From Sinorhizobium americanum (GTDB lineage: Bacteria > Pseudomonadota > Alphaproteobacteria > Rhizobiales > Rhizobiaceae): DNA of 64,000 nt. Each line of letters starts with the position of its first letter. The first letter of the stretch is position 1. The stretch spans positions 1 to 64,000 of the forward strand of contig NZ_LNQC01000040.1 of assembly GCF_001651855.1 (NCBI RefSeq). The letters run 5' to 3'. Position numbers and translations under genes: made by a program. The notes under the pieces are model-generated. The model made no database searches, was not told the origin of the DNA, and saw only the letters and a program-made list of their open reading frames with translations. This document shows, one piece after another, positions 62,184-64,000 of this stretch.

Positions 62184-63698
62184 ATGAACGACAAAACGAA
62201 GAAACCGCAGAAGCTCAAGGCGCGCCTGCCGCGCGGCTTCGCCGACCGTTCGGCGGCGGATATCCGCGCCGTCGACGAGATGATCGCGAAGATCCGCGAA
62301 GTCTACGAGCGCTACGGTTTCGATCCGGTCGAAACGCCGCTGTTCGAATATACCGATGCGCTCGGCAAGTTCCTTCCCGACAGCGACCGCCCGAACGAAG
62401 GCGTGTTCTCGCTGACGGACGACGACGAGCAATGGATGAGCCTGCGCTATGACCTGACGGCGCCGCTTGCCCGCCACGTGGCGGAGCACTTCAACGAGAT
62501 CCAGCTTCCCTACCGCACCTATCGCGCCGGCTACGTGTTCCGCAACGAGAAGCCGGGGCCGGGCCGCTTTCGTCAATTCATGCAGTTTGATGCCGACACG
62601 GTCGGCGCCGCTGGCGTCCAGGCCGATGCCGAGATGTGCATGATGATGGCCGACACGATGGAGGCGCTCGGAATTGCGCGCGGCGATTACGTGATCCGGG
62701 TCAACAACCGCAAGGTTCTGGACGGCGTGCTCGAGGCGATTGGGCTCGGCGGCGACGCCCAGGCGAATGCGCGGCTGACGGTTTTGCGTGCCATCGACAA
62801 GCTCGACAAGTTCGGCCCCGAAGGCGTGCGCCTGCTTTTGGGCGAGGGGCGCAAGGATGAGAGCGGCGACTTCACCAAGGGCGCCGGGCTGGACGAGGAG
62901 CAGATCCGCAAGATCCTCTTCTTCGTCGGGATCACCGACTATGCCAAGAGCGCCGATGCGCTCGCCGAGCTCGTCGCCGGCACGGCGCGTGGAGCGGAGG
63001 GCGTCCAGGAGCTGAATACGATCCGCAGCCTCGTGCTCAGCGCCGGCTATGACGCGGATCGGATCAAGATCGACCCGTCGGTCGTGCGCGGCCTCGAATA
63101 TTATACCGGCCCGGTCTTCGAGGCCGAGCTGCAGTTTGCCGTCACCAACGAGAAGGGCGAGAAGGTCGTCTTCGGTTCGGTCGGCGGCGGCGGCCGCTAT
63201 GACGGTCTCGTCTCGCGCTTCATGGGCCAGCCGGTGCCGGCAACCGGCTTCTCGATCGGCGTGTCGCGGCTGATGACGGCGCTGAAGAACCTCGGCAAGC
63301 TCGGGGTTGAAGAGGTGGTCGCGCCGGTCGTCGTCTGCGTCATGGACCGCGATCTCGACAGCATGGGCCGCTACCAGCGCTTCGTGCAGCAGCTGCGCCA
63401 TGCGGGCATCCGCGCCGAGATGTATCAGGGCAACAAGAAGAACTTCGGCGACCAGCTCAAATATGCCGACCGGCGCGGCTCGCCGATCGCCATCATTCAG
63501 GGCGGCGACGAGCGCGCTTCCGGCATCGTTCAGATCAAGGACCTGATCGAGGGCAAGCGGCTTTCGGGCGAGATCGAGGACAACGTCGCCTGGCGCGAGG
63601 CCCGCGTCGCCCAGGTCTCCGTTCCGGAGAGCGAGCTCGTCGCAAAAGTCCGAGGGATTCTGGCAGAGCAAGCCGAGGACCGGAAAAGGGCAGGCTGA
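62184..63698 (+). CDS. hisS: Histidyl-tRNA synthetase
   Basis: A 504-residue class II aminoacyl-tRNA synthetase. Motif 2 region [20 protein letters not shown] and motif 3 near [13 protein letters not shown] with [10 protein letters not shown] are clear. The histidine-specific signature [16 protein letters not shown] is intact. ATG 62184 begins [19 protein letters not shown] as in Sinorhizobium; an ATG 9 bp upstream is also in frame. It attaches histidine to tRNA-His in the cytosol. Its stop overlaps the hisZ start (TGATG), so hisS, hisZ and probably hisG form one operon. Confidence 0.97.
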   Translation: MNDKTKKPQKLKARLPRGFADRSAADIRAVDEMIAKIREVYERYGFDPVETPLFEYTDALGKFLPDSDRPNEGVFSLTDDDEQWMSLRYDLTAPLARHVAEHFNEIQLPYRTYRAGYVFRNEKPGPGRFRQFMQFDADTVGAAGVQADAEMCMMMADTMEALGIARGDYVIRVNNRKVLDGVLEAIGLGGDAQANARLTVLRAIDKLDKFGPEGVRLLLGEGRKDESGDFTKGAGLDEEQIRKILFFVGITDYAKSADALAELVAGTARGAEGVQELNTIRSLVLSAGYDADRIKIDPSVVRGLEYYTGPVFEAELQFAVTNEKGEKVVFGSVGGGGRYDGLVSRFMGQPVPATGFSIGVSRLMTALKNLGKLGVEEVVAPVVVCVMDRDLDSMGRYQRFVQQLRHAGIRAEMYQGNKKNFGDQLKYADRRGSPIAIIQGGDERASGIVQIKDLIEGKRLSGEIEDNVAWREARVAQVSVPESELVAKVRGILAEQAEDRKRAG

Positions 63699-64000
63699 TG
63701 CCGCTGATCAACCTTCCCGCCTTTGCCGGCGAGCTGCTTGCCGATTTCGAGCGGCTGAAGACGTTGCGCGTCGACACGCCGGTCATCCAGCCGGCCGAGC
63801 CCTTTCTCGACATGGCCGGAGAGGACCTGCGCCGGCGCATCTTCATGACCGAAAGCGAGACCGGCGAAAGCCTCTGCCTGCGCCCGGAATTCACCATACC
63901 CGTCTGCCTCCGCCATATCGAGACGGCGACCGGCACGCCGCAGCGCTACGCCTATCTCGGCGAGGTGTTCCGGCAGCGCCGCGAAGGCTCGAGCGAATTC
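63698..64000 (+). CDS. hisZ: ATP phosphoribosyltransferase regulatory subunit HisZ, N-terminal part
   Basis: The first 101 codons lie in the window, beginning [20 protein letters not shown]; the gene continues beyond 64000. It resembles a shortened HisS-like fold ([38 protein letters not shown]) without the full synthetase motifs, as expected for HisZ. HisZ supports the short form of HisG at the first step of histidine biosynthesis. Start ATG 63698 shares a base with the hisS stop codon. Confidence 0.93.
   Translation, partial: MPLINLPAFAGELLADFERLKTLRVDTPVIQPAEPFLDMAGEDLRRRIFMTESETGESLCLRPEFTIPVCLRHIETATGTPQRYAYLGEVFRQRREGSSEF

Overview
This GC-rich, densely packed window reads as part of an alphaproteobacterial chromosome of the Rhizobiaceae, most likely Sinorhizobium (Ensifer). 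The grounds are a RirA-type iron regulator with its three conserved cysteines, a PhyR/NepR general-stress pair, the order rirA - dppABCDF, oxyR and gshA close together, and a HisS protein that looks very close to the S. meliloti enzyme as I remember it. I see no phage, insertion sequence, CRISPR array or other mobile element. Most of the window is ordinary chromosomal housekeeping.

Layout. 1-5.8 kb: end of a class III alcohol dehydrogenase, a LysR regulator divergent from mmsA, a DUF898 membrane protein, an M48 peptidase and a hotdog thioesterase. 5.8-7.5 kb: an iron-binding protein gene divergent from rirA, with an Irr-box-like palindrome in front of rirA. 7.8-13.1 kb: a complete dipeptide/oligopeptide ABC transporter operon (dppABCDF). 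13.2-21 kb: RidA, small membrane proteins, an AI-2E-family permease, PhyR and NepR, a glycine-zipper lipoprotein, a DUF1328 protein, an amino-acid oxidase, MgtC and a proline-rich membrane protein. This stretch holds five sequences of the form GGAAC-N16/17-CGTT, the signature of the general-stress sigma factor (EcfG/RpoE2), several of them correctly placed in front of small genes. 21-31.5 kb: a fumarylacetoacetase-fold enzyme, a 986-residue RTX protein, a DUF899 gene with a small membrane partner, an HTH regulator with a beta-propeller protein, a cyclase-TPR fusion, a Gre-like factor and tRNA-Gln. 31.9-41.7 kb: a Ppx/GppA protein overlapping rlmE, a VOC protein, an MFS exporter, two Tat-exported hydrolases, guaB, a MAPEG protein and a zinc alcohol dehydrogenase. 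41.7-52.4 kb: oxyR (without its usual katA neighbour), a second LysR, a DUF1127 gene followed by strong hairpins, a DUF937 protein, gshA, rsmE, a PiT phosphate permease, a Nudix hydrolase, a GntR regulator and a DUF3422 protein. 52.4-58 kb: a LysR regulator divergent from glycolate oxidase genes glcD-glcE-(DUF4870)-glcF. 58-64 kb: two L,D-transpeptidases, tag, a DUF305 protein with a His/Cys-rich secreted neighbour, a hypothetical gene, hisS and the start of hisZ.

Themes. Iron and redox control (rirA, oxyR, gshA), the general stress response (phyR-nepR and its putative promoters), uptake (dpp, phosphate, iron) and carboxylic-acid oxidation (mmsA, glcDEF) dominate. No clear new multi-gene system was found. 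The best leads are the cluster of stress-type promoters, the apparent loss of katA beside oxyR, a candidate small RNA after the DUF1127 gene, and a small secreted His/Cys-rich protein beside a DUF305 gene.
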